A program made the position numbers and the translations under genes. 64,000 bases of DNA from Actinospica robiniae DSM 44927 (lineage in GTDB: Bacteria > Actinomycetota > Actinomycetes > Streptomycetales > Catenulisporaceae), in assembly GCF_000504285.1 (NCBI RefSeq), contig NZ_KI632511.1, positions 4,895,372-4,959,371 of the forward strand. The letters are read 5' to 3'. Below the pieces are notes generated by a model. That model had not been told where the DNA came from, ran no database searches, and was given only the letters and a program-made list of their open reading frames with translations. Positions within the stretch are counted from its first letter, which is position 1, and each line of letters opens with the position of its first letter. Below are positions 8,739 to 21,751 of this stretch, in pieces.

Positions 8739-10289
8739 TCAGACCGATTCGGCCAGCCTGGCCACGGCGGTGAGCGGGATGCTGAGCCAGGTGGGCCGGT
8801 TCGCCGCTTCGTAGACCGCCTCGTAGACCGCCTTGTCGATGGCGTAGCCGCGCAGCAGCACGTCCTGCTCGCGCGGGTCCTGGCCGCTGACCGAGGCGTA
8901 TCCGGCGCAGAAGGCGTCGAAGTTGTGCTCGGCCCAATCGGCCGCCCGGTCCGGGTCGCCGCCGAGGTGGTGCGCCGCGTAGTCGAAGGAACGGGCCATT
9001 CCGGCGATGTCCTTGATCGCCGGAGCCATCGCCCGGCGCTCGGCCAGGGTGCGGTTGGGCTCGCCCTCGAAGTCCAGCAGCACCCAGCCCTGGACCGTGC
9101 GCATGCACTGGCCCAGGTGGAAGTCGCCGTGGACACGCTGCGTGAGCACCGGCTCGTCCAGCTTGGTCAGCTCGAGCAGCGCGGTCCGCAGCGCGGAGAC
9201 GTACGGCACCAGCGCGGGCACGCGTTCGGCCGCTCGGTGCAGATGCTCGATCATGGCGCCGGCCACCTGTTCGAGCTCCGCCGGCTCCATTCGGGCGGTG
9301 GGCAGGGCGGTGGCGAGGTCGTGGTGCACCCGCGCGGACGCGGCGCCGAGGCGCAGCGCCTCCGGACCGAAGTCCCCGCCGGCGTTACGCGGCTCGACGC
9401 CTTCCGGCTGGGCGTAGAGGTCGCGGACGCTGGCCTGGGCCAGCAGCCAGCCGTCGGTGGCGGTGGGCAGGAACTCGCTCACGGTGGCCACGGTGATCGG
9501 CTCCGGAGCGCTGTAGCCCCGGCTCTGCTGGTCCGGGTCGTCCTCCTGCGGACCGGCGTCCGGCCCGGCCGGCCCGTCGCCGTGCCCCGAGCCCGGCTCG
9601 GAGCCGGCGGACGCCGCGTCGGGCGCGGCGGCCCCCATCGGCTCGTAGAAGGCCAGGTCGATCCAGCCGACCGGCTGCGGGATGTTCTGGCAGCCGGCGT
9701 CGGCCAGCGCCAGCGAGAGCTCGAGGTCGGGGTTGACCCCGGGCACCGCGCGGCGCAGGAACTTCGAGATGAGCTTGTCCCCGTAGATCACGGAGGTGTT
9801 GGACTGCTCCCCGGTCAGCACCAGCGAGCGCAGGCCCTTGGTGACCTTCCGACCGGGCAGCAGATGGAAACGCAGCGGCCCGACCACCTCCCCTCCGGCC
9901 AGCCGCGAGAGCAGCCATCCGGCCAGTTCGGGGTCGTGCAGGGCGTCGTAGCAGCGCTTCTCCCGGCCCTCCGCGTCGCGCAGCGGGCCGAGTTCGGCGT
10001 GTTCGAGCCCCTCGGGCAGGTGCTCGCGCAGCCCCAGGAAGATCTGGTAGCGCTCGGGATCGCGCCCCTGCGGCCGGACCTCGGCGATGACCAGGGTCAA
10101 CGCCGGATCCCGGCCTTGCCCCGAGCACTCGATCCGCCGCAGTACCACCACCCCGTCCGCCCCGATCCGCGCCCCCTTGCCGCTGTACCAGCGCTGCCGT
10201 GGCAGCCACTCGGCCAGCAACCGTGCCAGCTGCCCGTCCACTCGGGCGTCCGCCGGCGCGGCGTGCGCGTGTTCGACCATCGAGGTCAT
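8739..10289 (-). CDS. mak: Maltokinase (Pep2/Mak)
   Basis: 516 residues from ATG 10289, which has AAGGGAG ten bases upstream; the frame is open further back to 10358. It phosphorylates maltose to maltose-1-phosphate, the donor for GlgE. The N-terminal cap has the WYSGKG motif (residues ~28-33), and the kinase core has VHGDFHLGQ (catalytic Asp) and LLDFEGEPNR (metal-binding Asp). Residues ~205-245 carry a Gly/Ala/Pro/Asp low-complexity insert not needed for the fold. It follows treS by 81 bases on the same strand and is the last gene of the glgE-treS-mak cluster. Confidence 0.93.
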   Translation of the reverse strand: MTSMVEHAHAAPADARVDGQLARLLAEWLPRQRWYSGKGARIGADGVVVLRRIECSGQGRDPALTLVIAEVRPQGRDPERYQIFLGLREHLPEGLEHAELGPLRDAEGREKRCYDALHDPELAGWLLSRLAGGEVVGPLRFHLLPGRKVTKGLRSLVLTGEQSNTSVIYGDKLISKFLRRAVPGVNPDLELSLALADAGCQNIPQPVGWIDLAFYEPMGAAAPDAASAGSEPGSGHGDGPAGPDAGPQEDDPDQQSRGYSAPEPITVATVSEFLPTATDGWLLAQASVRDLYAQPEGVEPRNAGGDFGPEALRLGAASARVHHDLATALPTARMEPAELEQVAGAMIEHLHRAAERVPALVPYVSALRTALLELTKLDEPVLTQRVHGDFHLGQCMRTVQGWVLLDFEGEPNRTLAERRAMAPAIKDIAGMARSFDYAAHHLGGDPDRAADWAEHNFDAFCAGYASVSGQDPREQDVLLRGYAIDKAVYEAVYEAANRPTWLSIPLTAVARLAESV

Positions 10290-10370
10290 GGTCTGCGACT
10301 CCCTTTCTGCCCAAGGGCCCGCTCCCGCAAGCCGCGTCCTTGCGGCTTGCCGTTTCACTCCCTATACCCG

Positions 10371-12083
<1,713 letters not shown>

Positions 12084-12150
12084 GTCACTCCTTGGCTTCA
12101 GGAGGAGCACCACGCGGTGCCGGTCGGATGAGCTCCCCGAGCCGGCTTGA

Positions 12151-14142
<1,992 letters not shown>

Positions 14143-14299
14143 ACACCACTTCTACCCGTTCCCGGCGTCCCAGACCACTCAGACGGCCGAACGGGGAGCG
14201 ACTACGTGCGCTCAAGCCACCCCTGACCTGAGGCGCGACGCGCTGCGAGATTCCGCAATCCCTTACGCAGGGTCAGGGGCGCCGCTAGGCTCGGACGAC
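14143..14299. promoter_or_regulatory. Divergent glgE/glgP promoter region with inverted repeat
   Basis: A 157-bp region between two GT starts. It contains a 9-bp inverted repeat, cccctgacc (14220-14228) and ggtcagggg (14271-14279), 42 bases apart, and TAGGCT at 14286-14291 eight bases before glgP ATG 14300. The repeat could be a regulator site or a leader stem; no regulator gene is adjacent. Confidence 0.45.
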
Positions 14300-16879
14300 A
14301 TGAAGGCGATCCGGCGCCTCACGGTGCGCACAGTCCTGCCCGAACACCTCGCCCCGCTCACCGAGCTGGCCATGAACCTGCGCTGGTCATGGCACGAGCC
14401 GACGCGGGCGTTGTTCGAGGCCATCGATCCCGACCGCTGGGAGGAGGTACACCACGACCCGGTCAGGCTGCTCGGCGCGGTGCACACCGAGCGCTTCGCC
14501 CAGCTGGCCGCGGACGAGCGTTTCACCGGCCGCGTCGCCCAGGCGGCGGCCGACCTGCGCAATTATCTGACTCGGCCCATGTGGTACCAGTCCCTGGCCG
14601 ACCCGCCCAAGGCGGTCGCCTACTTCTCCCCCGAGTACGGCATCACCGCGGTGCTGCCGCAGTACTCCGGGGGCCTCGGCATCCTGGCCGGCGACCACCT
14701 CAAGGCCGCCTCCGACCTCGGCGTCCCGATCGTCGGCGTGGGCCTGCTCTACAAGCGCGGATACTTCCGCCAGTCCCTGTCCCGGGACGGCTGGCAGCTG
14801 GAGACCTATCCGCTGCTGGACCCGGACAACCTGCCGCTGACCAAGCTGCGCGACGCCCAGGGCGCGGCGGTGCGGATCACCATCGGCCTGCCCGAGCTGC
14901 GCGAACTGGTCGCGCAGGTGTGGCTGGCCCAGGTGGGCCGGGTGCCGCTGCTGCTGCTCGACACCGACATCGAGGAGAACGCGGACGGCGGCCGGGAGGT
15001 GACCGACCGGCTCTACGGCGGCTCGCCCGAGCACCGGCTGCACCAGGAGATGCTGCTGGGCATCGGCGGCATCCGGGCGGTGCGCGCCTACTGCGCGATC
15101 ACCGGCACCCCCGAGCCCGAGGTCTACCACACCAACGAGGGCCACGCCGGCTTCCTCGGGGTGGAACGGATCAGGGAGCTGACCGAGGAGCGCGGCCTGG
15201 ACTTCGACGCGGCGCTCGCCGCCGTGCGGGCCGGCACGCTCTTCACCACGCACACCCCCGTCCCGGCCGGCATCGACCGGTTCCCGCGGGAGCTGGTGGC
15301 CGAGCACTTCGGCGGGAACAACACCTCCCCCGGCGTGCCGGTGGAGCGGATCCTGGAGCTCGGCGCGGAGACCTACCCGGGCGGCGACCCGGGCTCGTTC
15401 AACATGGCCGTGATGGGCCTGCGGCTGGCCCAGCGGGCCAACGGCGTCTCGCTGCTGCACGGCGAGGTCTCCCGGGAGATGTTCGGCGGCCTGTGGCCCG
15501 GCTTCGACGAGCCGGAGGTGCCGATCACCTCCATCACCAACGGCGTGCACGCGCTGACCTGGGTGCATCCGCTGGTCACCGAGCTGATCGAGCGCGAGCT
15601 CGGGCCGGACGCGATGCGGGCCCCGTTCGAGTCGGTCGGCCGGATCTCGGACAAGACGCTCTGGGAGATCCGCTGCAAGCTGCGGGCCGAGCTGGTGCGC
15701 GAGGCCCGGCGCCGGGTGTACGAGTCCTGGCTCTCCCGGGGCGCCTCGGCGGCCGAGCTCGGCTGGATCTCCGGCCTGCTCGACCCGCAGGCGCTGACCA
15801 TCGGCTTCGCCCGGCGGGTGCCCTCGTACAAGCGGCTGACCCTGATGCTGCGCGACCGCGATCGGATGGTCAGACTGCTGACCGACGAGGACCGGCCGGT
15901 GCAGCTGGTGATCGCGGGCAAGGCCCACCCGGCCGACGACGGCGGCAAGCGGCTGGTGCAGGAGCTGGTCCGGTTCGCGGACGAGGCCCGGGTGCGCCAC
16001 CGCATCGCGTTCCTGCCGAACTACGACATGGCCATGGCCCAGACCCTGCTGCCCGGCTGCGACGTTTGGCTCAACAACCCGCTGCGTCCGCTCGAGGCCT
16101 GCGGCACCTCGGGGATGAAGTCGGCCCTGAACGGCGGGCTGAACCTCTCCATCCGGGACGGCTGGTGGGACGAGTGGTACGACGGCGAGAACGGCTGGGC
16201 GATCCCCACCGCCGACGGCGTCGAGGACCCGGACCGGCGCGACGAGCTCGAGGCCGCGGCGCTCTACGACCTGATCGAGCACTCGGTGACCGGGCGCTTC
16301 TACGACCGGGACTCGGCCGGGCTGCCCACCCGCTGGATCGAGATGGTCCGGCACACCCTGACCAGCCTGGGCCCGAAGGTGCTGGCCAGCCGGATGGTGC
16401 AGGACTACGTGCAGCGGCTCTACGAGCCCGCGGCGCACTCCGGCCGGGCGACCGTGGCCGAGGGCTTCGCCGGGGCGCAGGAGCTGGCGCTCTGGTCCAC
16501 CCGGATGCGCAAGCTGTGGCCGCAGGTGGCGATCGAGCACGTGGAGGCGGTGGCCGAGCCGAACGCCGACGAGGGCGCGGGCGCGGCCCGGCTCGGCGGC
16601 GGGCTGCGGATCAGGGCCCTGGTCCAGATCGGCGAGCTGGCTCCGGACGAGGTGCACGTGCAGGCCGTGTTCGGCCGCGTGGACGAGGACGACCAGCTGC
16701 GCTCGGCCTCGATCGCGCCGCTGGTGCACATGGGCGTGGACGACCTCGGCCGCAACCGGTACGAAGGGGTGATAAACCTCGACCAGTCCGGGCCGTTCGG
16801 CTACACGGTCCGGGCCGTGCCCTACCACCGCCTGCTCTCCTCGGCGGCGGAGCTGGGCCTGGCCACGCTGCCGCACTAG
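14300..16879 (+). CDS. glgP: Alpha-glucan phosphorylase (GT35)
   Basis: 859 residues from ATG 14300; the frame extends upstream but codes low-quality sequence over glgE. It releases glucose-1-phosphate from alpha-1,4-glucans. The N-terminus (LPEHLAPLTELAMNLRWSWHEPTRALF) is the DUF3417 region of the actinobacterial/archaeal type. The PLP-binding motif EACGTSGMKSALNGG lies near residue 605, with the Lys forming the Schiff base, followed by DGWWDEW. Placement opposite glgE fits turnover of the glucan made by that cluster. A run of related 9-bp units (gactcaccg-like) follows the stop. Confidence 0.95.
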   Translation: MKAIRRLTVRTVLPEHLAPLTELAMNLRWSWHEPTRALFEAIDPDRWEEVHHDPVRLLGAVHTERFAQLAADERFTGRVAQAAADLRNYLTRPMWYQSLADPPKAVAYFSPEYGITAVLPQYSGGLGILAGDHLKAASDLGVPIVGVGLLYKRGYFRQSLSRDGWQLETYPLLDPDNLPLTKLRDAQGAAVRITIGLPELRELVAQVWLAQVGRVPLLLLDTDIEENADGGREVTDRLYGGSPEHRLHQEMLLGIGGIRAVRAYCAITGTPEPEVYHTNEGHAGFLGVERIRELTEERGLDFDAALAAVRAGTLFTTHTPVPAGIDRFPRELVAEHFGGNNTSPGVPVERILELGAETYPGGDPGSFNMAVMGLRLAQRANGVSLLHGEVSREMFGGLWPGFDEPEVPITSITNGVHALTWVHPLVTELIERELGPDAMRAPFESVGRISDKTLWEIRCKLRAELVREARRRVYESWLSRGASAAELGWISGLLDPQALTIGFARRVPSYKRLTLMLRDRDRMVRLLTDEDRPVQLVIAGKAHPADDGGKRLVQELVRFADEARVRHRIAFLPNYDMAMAQTLLPGCDVWLNNPLRPLEACGTSGMKSALNGGLNLSIRDGWWDEWYDGENGWAIPTADGVEDPDRRDELEAAALYDLIEHSVTGRFYDRDSAGLPTRWIEMVRHTLTSLGPKVLASRMVQDYVQRLYEPAAHSGRATVAEGFAGAQELALWSTRMRKLWPQVAIEHVEAVAEPNADEGAGAARLGGGLRIRALVQIGELAPDEVHVQAVFGRVDEDDQLRSASIAPLVHMGVDDLGRNRYEGVINLDQSGPFGYTVRAVPYHRLLSSAAELGLATLPH

Positions 16880-17012
16880 GACTCACCGGACTCACCGGGC
16901 TCACCGAGCCCACCGGCCGCGGGCTCGCGCGGGGTGCTCTCAGCGCTCTGTGCGGGCCCGCGGGTCCCGGGAGTCGCCGTCAGCCGCTCAGAGCCCGGAC
17001 ACGCCGCCTCAG

Positions 17013-17026
17013 GGCCCCCGCGGGGG
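17013..17026. terminator. GC-rich palindrome, possible terminator
   Basis: gcccccgcgggggc is a perfect palindrome in the 166-bp gap between the convergent glgP and phosphatase genes. It lacks a U tract, so termination is only a suggestion. Confidence 0.4.
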
Positions 17027-17045
17027 CGGCCGGTCGGGCGGGGTG

Positions 17046-18128
17046 TCAGAGCTCGTGCGGGATGCCGAGGGTGAACCAGACGGTCTTGCCCTGGGGCCGT
17101 CCGCGCACGCCCCAGTCCGCGGACAGCTCGTCCACCAGGTGCAGCCCGCGTCCGCCCTCGTCGTCGAACGGGGTGACCGAGCGCAGCCGCGGCACGGTCG
17201 GGTTCCCGTCCGAGACCTCCACCAGCACCGAGATCGAGTCGCGGGTCATCCGCAGCCCGAACGGCGCCACCCCGTACCGCAGCGCGTTCGTCACCAGCTC
17301 GCTGACCAGCAGCTCGATCACGTCCGCGAGCCCCGGCAGGCCCCAGGCCAGCAGGCATTCCCGGATCAGGTCCCGGGCCTGGGCGACGGCGGTGGGCCGG
17401 GCGGTGAGCGTCCAGGCCGCGGCGTCCGCCTCGGGCAGCCGGCCCAACTTGGCCAGCAGCAGGGTGGCGTCGCCGGTGTGCTCCTCCTGCCCGAGCAATG
17501 CGTCGCTGATCTGGCCGCAGGTGGTGTCGAGCAGGTCGTCGGTGACCTCGCCGGCCTTGTCCAGCTGCCGGCCGAGCTCGCTGATCGCCTCCTCGGTGTC
17601 CCGCCGCGCCGTGCGGATGATCAGACCTTCGGTGTAAAGCGCCAGCAACGATCCGGGCGGGACGGTGTACTGCCGCTCCTCGTACTCGACGCCGCCGAGG
17701 CCGAGCGGGGCGTTGGGCGGCAGCGCGAGCCGGTAGGCCGGGTCGTAGGGCGTACGCAGCAGCGGCGGCAGATGCCCGGCGTTGGCGAAGACCACGGTGC
17801 CGTCGGCGAGGTCGCAGGTGAGGTACACGCAGGTGGTGACGTACTGCTCGCCCAGCGACTCGGCGAGCACGTCGAGCCGGTGCAGCACCTGAGCCGGGCT
17901 CAGGTCGAGCTGGGTGAGCACACGGACCGCGCTGCGGAACTGGTCGGCGACCGTCGGCGCGGGCAGGCCGGAGCCGAGGACGGAACCGAGCACGAGCACG
18001 ACCCGGTTGCCCGGCAGCCGCGCCTTGTCGAACCAGTCGCCGCCGCTCTCTCCGCCCACCAGCCCCGGATGGCGGCGGTACGCGAGGCGTACGCCGCCCA
18101 CCTCGGGTACCGAGGAGGTGTCGGACAT
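17046..18128 (-). CDS. SpoIIE-type PP2C phosphatase fused to HATPase anti-sigma kinase domain
   Basis: 360 residues. Residues ~10-225 are a PPM/SpoIIE phosphatase: GGDWFD supplies metal-binding Asp residues, then NAGHLPPLL, PPGSLLALYTEGL and TGDATLLLAKL. Residues ~235-357 are an RsbW-like HATPase_c_2 domain with ELVTNALRYG (N box) and GGRGLHLVDELSADWGV (G boxes). Such fusions in streptomycetes control anti-sigma-factor antagonists in partner switching: one domain dephosphorylates and the other phosphorylates or binds the antagonist. No PAS/GAF sensor or sigma factor gene is adjacent, so its partners are elsewhere. Confidence 0.9.
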   Translation of the reverse strand: MSDTSSVPEVGGVRLAYRRHPGLVGGESGGDWFDKARLPGNRVVLVLGSVLGSGLPAPTVADQFRSAVRVLTQLDLSPAQVLHRLDVLAESLGEQYVTTCVYLTCDLADGTVVFANAGHLPPLLRTPYDPAYRLALPPNAPLGLGGVEYEERQYTVPPGSLLALYTEGLIIRTARRDTEEAISELGRQLDKAGEVTDDLLDTTCGQISDALLGQEEHTGDATLLLAKLGRLPEADAAAWTLTARPTAVAQARDLIRECLLAWGLPGLADVIELLVSELVTNALRYGVAPFGLRMTRDSISVLVEVSDGNPTVPRLRSVTPFDDEGGRGLHLVDELSADWGVRGRPQGKTVWFTLGIPHEL

Positions 18129-18278
18129 GGGGTCGGATCCTGGGGTAGGCGGAACGGCGGTCCTCCGCTAGCATCCCCCGGGATAAGCCACTTAATAGGA
18201 CGATCTGCGTGAGTTAGGCCACCCGGGTAGAACCGCCCGAACGGCCTCCGGGGACCCGGTTCGGGCGTCCGCCGCCGG

Positions 18279-18716
18279 TCACGCGGGTTGCTGTGCGTCC
18301 CGCTCCACCGCTTGCTCGATCGCGTCGAGGATCACATAATCGCCCTCCAGCCACGGCAGTTCGCGCACCTCCGCCGCGCCCGGAGCCAGCCAGCGCAGCT
18401 CGTCATGGCTCTCGATCGGCGCCGGCTCCCCTTCGACCAGCACGGCCCGGTAGGTGCGCACCTGGAGCGTGCCGCCGGGGACGGTGTAGGCCGGCCCGAT
18501 CGGGGCGCCCACCTCGATCCGCACCCCGAGTTCCTCCCGGCACTCCCGGCGCAGCGCCTGCGCGTCGTCCTCCCCCGGCTCGGTCTTGCCGCCGGGGAAC
18601 TCCCAGCGCCCGGCCAGGGCCGGCGGCCCGGTCCGACGGGCCGCCAGGAACAGCCCGTCCCGCTCGATCACGGCCGCCACCACGGCCCGCTCGCCCGCTG
18701 CTGAAGTCTCGGTCAT
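18279..18716 (-). CDS. NUDIX hydrolase, MutT-like
   Basis: 145 residues from ATG 18716 (ATG 18725 is an alternative). The Nudix box is complete: GGKTEPGEDDAQALRRECREELGV, that is G-x5-E-x7-R-E-x2-E-E-x-G, with GRWEFPGGK upstream as in 8-oxo-dGTP diphosphatases. It probably cleans oxidised nucleotides, though the Nudix box alone does not fix the substrate. The start lies 86 bases from the divergent decarboxylase start, so the two share a promoter region. Confidence 0.88.
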   Translation of the reverse strand: MTETSAAGERAVVAAVIERDGLFLAARRTGPPALAGRWEFPGGKTEPGEDDAQALRRECREELGVRIEVGAPIGPAYTVPGGTLQVRTYRAVLVEGEPAPIESHDELRWLAPGAAEVRELPWLEGDYVILDAIEQAVERDAQQPA

Positions 18717-18801
18717 GGGCTCCATGGTGCCAGGCTCGGTCCGCAAACCGGTTACAGCTCGTGAGTGGGGCCACGCGTGCGTGCAAGCGATACTGGGGAT
18801 C

Positions 18802-20172
18802 ATGGCCAGCATGCACGATTACGACGCCGAACTCGCCGACCTCATCTTCGGGTACATGCGCGAAAGGCTCCAGCTCAACCCCGTTCCGCTCGACCACCCG
18901 GGACGCAAGGACAAGCTGGACTCGGTGCTCGCCGGCCTGATCGGCCCCGAGGGCAACGACCCGCGCCGGGTGCTGTCCGTCTACGACGAGCACCTGTCCC
19001 AGGCGGTGATCTCCTGCGACAGCCCGCGCTTCCTCTCCTTCATCCCGGCCGCGCCGACCAAGGCCGCGCTGCTGTTCGACATGGTCGTCTCCTGCGCCTC
19101 GCTGCAGGGCATCTCCTGGCTCGAGGCCTCCGGCGCCATCGCCGCGGAGAACCAGGTGCTGCGGCTGCTCGCGGACCTGGCCGGGATGGGCCCGCAGGCC
19201 GGCGGCTGCTTCGTCACCGGAGGCTCGGCCGGCAACCTCTCCGCGCTGGTGGTGGCCCGGGACGTGGCCCGACGCCGCCGCGGCCTCGGCGCCTACGACC
19301 CGGTGCGGATCGCGGTGAGCGACCAGGCGCACTCGTCCATCGGCAACACCCTGCGCATCATCGGGGTCGAGCCGCTGGTGGTGCGCAGTGAGGAGCACCG
19401 GATGACCGGCGCCGGCCTGCGCGCCGCGCTCGCCGCCCTCGAGGAAGCGGGCGAGAAGGTACCGGTGATCGGCGTCGTCGCCACCGCGGGCACCACCAAC
19501 GCCGGCATCATCGACGACCTCGCCGGCGTGGCCGAGGTGGCCCGGGACCACGAGCTGTGGTTCCACGTGGACGGCGCGTACGGCGGCGCGGGCCTGTTCG
19601 CCCCGAGCGTGCGCGACCGGTACGAGGGCATCGAGCACGCCGACTCGTTCGTGGTCGACCCGCACAAGTGGCTGTTCGCGCCGTTCGACTGCGCCGCACT
19701 CGTGTACAAGAACCCGAAACTGGCCAAGGCGGTGCACACCCAGGACGCGTCCTACCTCGACGTGATCCACATGGACACCCCGGACGAGTGGAACCCGACC
19801 GACTACGCCTACCACCTCACCCGGCGCGCCCGCGGCCTGCCGCTGTGGTTCTCCCTCGCCGTGCACGGCACCGAGGCGTACGCCGAGGCGGTGGAGGCCG
19901 CGCTGGACCTCGCCCGCGACACCGCCGAGCTGATCCGGCAGAACCCCGAGCTCGAGCTGATCCGGGAGCCCGAGCTCTCCACGGTGCTCTTCCGCCGCAA
20001 GGGCTGGAACGCGGAGGACTACCAGCTCTGGTCCGACCGCCTGCTGGCCGGCCAGATCGCGTTCGTCACCCCGACCGGCTGGGAAGGCGAGACCGTCGCC
20101 CGGTTCGCCTTCCTGCACCCGCACACCACGACCGAGATCGTCCAGGAGATCCTGGACACGATGGCGTACTAG
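18802..20172 (+). CDS. Group II PLP-dependent decarboxylase (aromatic amino acid/tyrosine type)
   Basis: 456 residues from ATG 18802 (ATG 18811 is possible); the frame is open further upstream over the NUDIX gene. Group II decarboxylase features are FVTGGSAGNLSAL (PLP phosphate contacts), SDQAHSSI (ring-stacking His), HVDGAYGGAG (Asp to pyridine N) and the Schiff-base lysine in VVDPHKWLF near residue 293. The family includes aromatic-L-amino-acid, tyrosine and glutamate decarboxylases; SWLEASGA and the overall length fit the aromatic group, but the substrate is not settled. It stands alone. Confidence 0.87.
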   Translation: MASMHDYDAELADLIFGYMRERLQLNPVPLDHPGRKDKLDSVLAGLIGPEGNDPRRVLSVYDEHLSQAVISCDSPRFLSFIPAAPTKAALLFDMVVSCASLQGISWLEASGAIAAENQVLRLLADLAGMGPQAGGCFVTGGSAGNLSALVVARDVARRRRGLGAYDPVRIAVSDQAHSSIGNTLRIIGVEPLVVRSEEHRMTGAGLRAALAALEEAGEKVPVIGVVATAGTTNAGIIDDLAGVAEVARDHELWFHVDGAYGGAGLFAPSVRDRYEGIEHADSFVVDPHKWLFAPFDCAALVYKNPKLAKAVHTQDASYLDVIHMDTPDEWNPTDYAYHLTRRARGLPLWFSLAVHGTEAYAEAVEAALDLARDTAELIRQNPELELIREPELSTVLFRRKGWNAEDYQLWSDRLLAGQIAFVTPTGWEGETVARFAFLHPHTTTEIVQEILDTMAY

Positions 20173-20212
20173 CTGTCCAGCTGCGGGCCGCCTCGGCTCT
20201 CAGCCACAGCTC

Positions 20213-21517
20213 TCAGCGCAGCGCGGCCCGGGCCGCGCCCAGCATCCGGGGCGCCAGCTCGGCGTCGATGGCGGCCCACTCCTCGTCCGAGACGCTGATC
20301 GTCCCCGGCAGCGCCGGCCGCTCGTGCAGCAGCGCGATCCGCAGGTGGTCGGCCGGGTGGGACCGGTCGGTCCGGGTGTGGCGCAGCCGGTCGACGATCA
20401 GCCGCCGCTGGAACTCGTTCTCCGGCATCGATTCCACGTAAGCGCGGAAGTCCGCCCACAGCGCGGCCGGGTCGGCCTTGTCCTTTCCGGCGCGGCGGCC
20501 CCGGACGAAGATCGGCAGCGATCCGGCGAAGACCGTCTTGCACTGCGCGCTCAACGCCGCCTCGGTACCGGCCAGCCGGGCGCCGAGCTCGTCCGCGAGG
20601 TACTCGGCCCGCTGGCCGCACTGCAGCTGCAGCCGCGTAAGCGCGGCGCGCAGCCCGACGGCGATGGCGAAGAACGGCAGCGTGCACACGAGGATGACGA
20701 TCGGCGCGGCCAGCTCCATCGCCAACGCCGTGGGACCGCCTGTGCGCAGCGACCGGACGGGTCGGGTGCCGGGGCGCGGGTTCGGGATCTGGTCCGGGTG
20801 CAGCAGCCTCGTCCATTCGGACAGGGAACGCCAGGCCGAGCCGGCCAGCAGAGTCCGCGTCGTGTCGCCGTTGACCTGATGGCCGAGTTCGTGCCCGAGC
20901 AGGGCCAGCCGCTCCGGCCCGGTCAGCACGTTCCACAACGGCGCGCCGATCCGCAGGACCCTGCGTTGCGCCAGGCCGGCCCGCCACGTGCTCGCGTTGA
21001 AGTCCGCTGCGATGCTCACCCGATCCGGAGCCCGGCAGCCGAGTTCCGCGCTGCAGCGGTCCAGCAGCGCGTAGAGGCGGGGAGCCTGCCCGCGGTCGAA
21101 CCCGAACTCGGGCTTGAGCCTTTTGTTCCCGAGCCGCGGGCGCACCACGATGAAGACGCCGGCGCCGAGCAGGGTCGCGATCCAGGCCGGCCCGGTCGGT
21201 CCGCCGCCGAGCAGCCAAGCCAGCGGCGCGGCCACGACCAGCACTCCGATCACGTGCACCAGCAAGGAATACACCGCCACCGCGCGGCTCAGGCCACTGG
21301 ACGGCCGCAGCGACTTCGCCGTCTTGAGCGAGGTGTAAAGGGCCAGCGAGCGCTCGATCTCGCGGTCGCGCGTGCGTGCCTCGCGCTTGTTGTATTCAGG
21401 CGGATACGGGTCCGCGCCGTGGCCGCAACTGAGACACCAGAGCACGAAACGCGGGTCGAGTCGCGTCCTCGTCGCGCACTTCGGGCAGACGTATTCCACC
21501 GATTCCAGCGTTTCCAC
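20213..21517 (-). CDS. M48 family zinc metallopeptidase with N-terminal zinc ribbon
   Basis: 434 residues from GTG 21517, chosen because GGAGG lies twelve bases upstream; the frame is open to 21670 but that part has no family features. Residues ~8-32 hold paired CxxC motifs (CPKC and CLSC), a zinc ribbon. Two hydrophobic segments lie at residues ~85-130. The catalytic motif LLGHELGHQVNGD is near residue 213, followed by a membrane helix pair (residues ~265-305) and RAEYLADELGA, whose Glu is the third zinc ligand. This matches HtpX/Ste24-type M48 peptidases acting at the membrane. It is divergent from the Ser/Thr kinase gene. Confidence 0.88.
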   Translation of the reverse strand: METLESVEYVCPKCATRTRLDPRFVLWCLSCGHGADPYPPEYNKREARTRDREIERSLALYTSLKTAKSLRPSSGLSRAVAVYSLLVHVIGVLVVAAPLAWLLGGGPTGPAWIATLLGAGVFIVVRPRLGNKRLKPEFGFDRGQAPRLYALLDRCSAELGCRAPDRVSIAADFNASTWRAGLAQRRVLRIGAPLWNVLTGPERLALLGHELGHQVNGDTTRTLLAGSAWRSLSEWTRLLHPDQIPNPRPGTRPVRSLRTGGPTALAMELAAPIVILVCTLPFFAIAVGLRAALTRLQLQCGQRAEYLADELGARLAGTEAALSAQCKTVFAGSLPIFVRGRRAGKDKADPAALWADFRAYVESMPENEFQRRLIVDRLRHTRTDRSHPADHLRIALLHERPALPGTISVSDEEWAAIDAELAPRMLGAARAALR

Positions 21518-21751
21518 GCTCGCCGTTCCCCTCCAGGTCGCGCCCGGGTCCGTCCCCCGCGCGGCCGTACAGGAATAACATGCTGCTGCTTTCCAAGACA
21601 AGATCCTGACAGAACAGCAGCCGGATCGATATGAGCGCGACTTGCGCCGCCCGCCCCGCGCTCGCTTCAATGTGGTTCGTATTTTCTGTCAAGCTGCCAG
21701 CCGAATCGGCGATGGACGAGGCGTCCGCGGCGGCGTCGGGTTGGGGATGCC

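Noticed and set aside
14389-17637. Long + strand frame overlapping glgP in another frame and running past it
   Set aside because: Arg/Gly/Ala-rich product and overlap with the true GlgP frame, which has the PLP motif.
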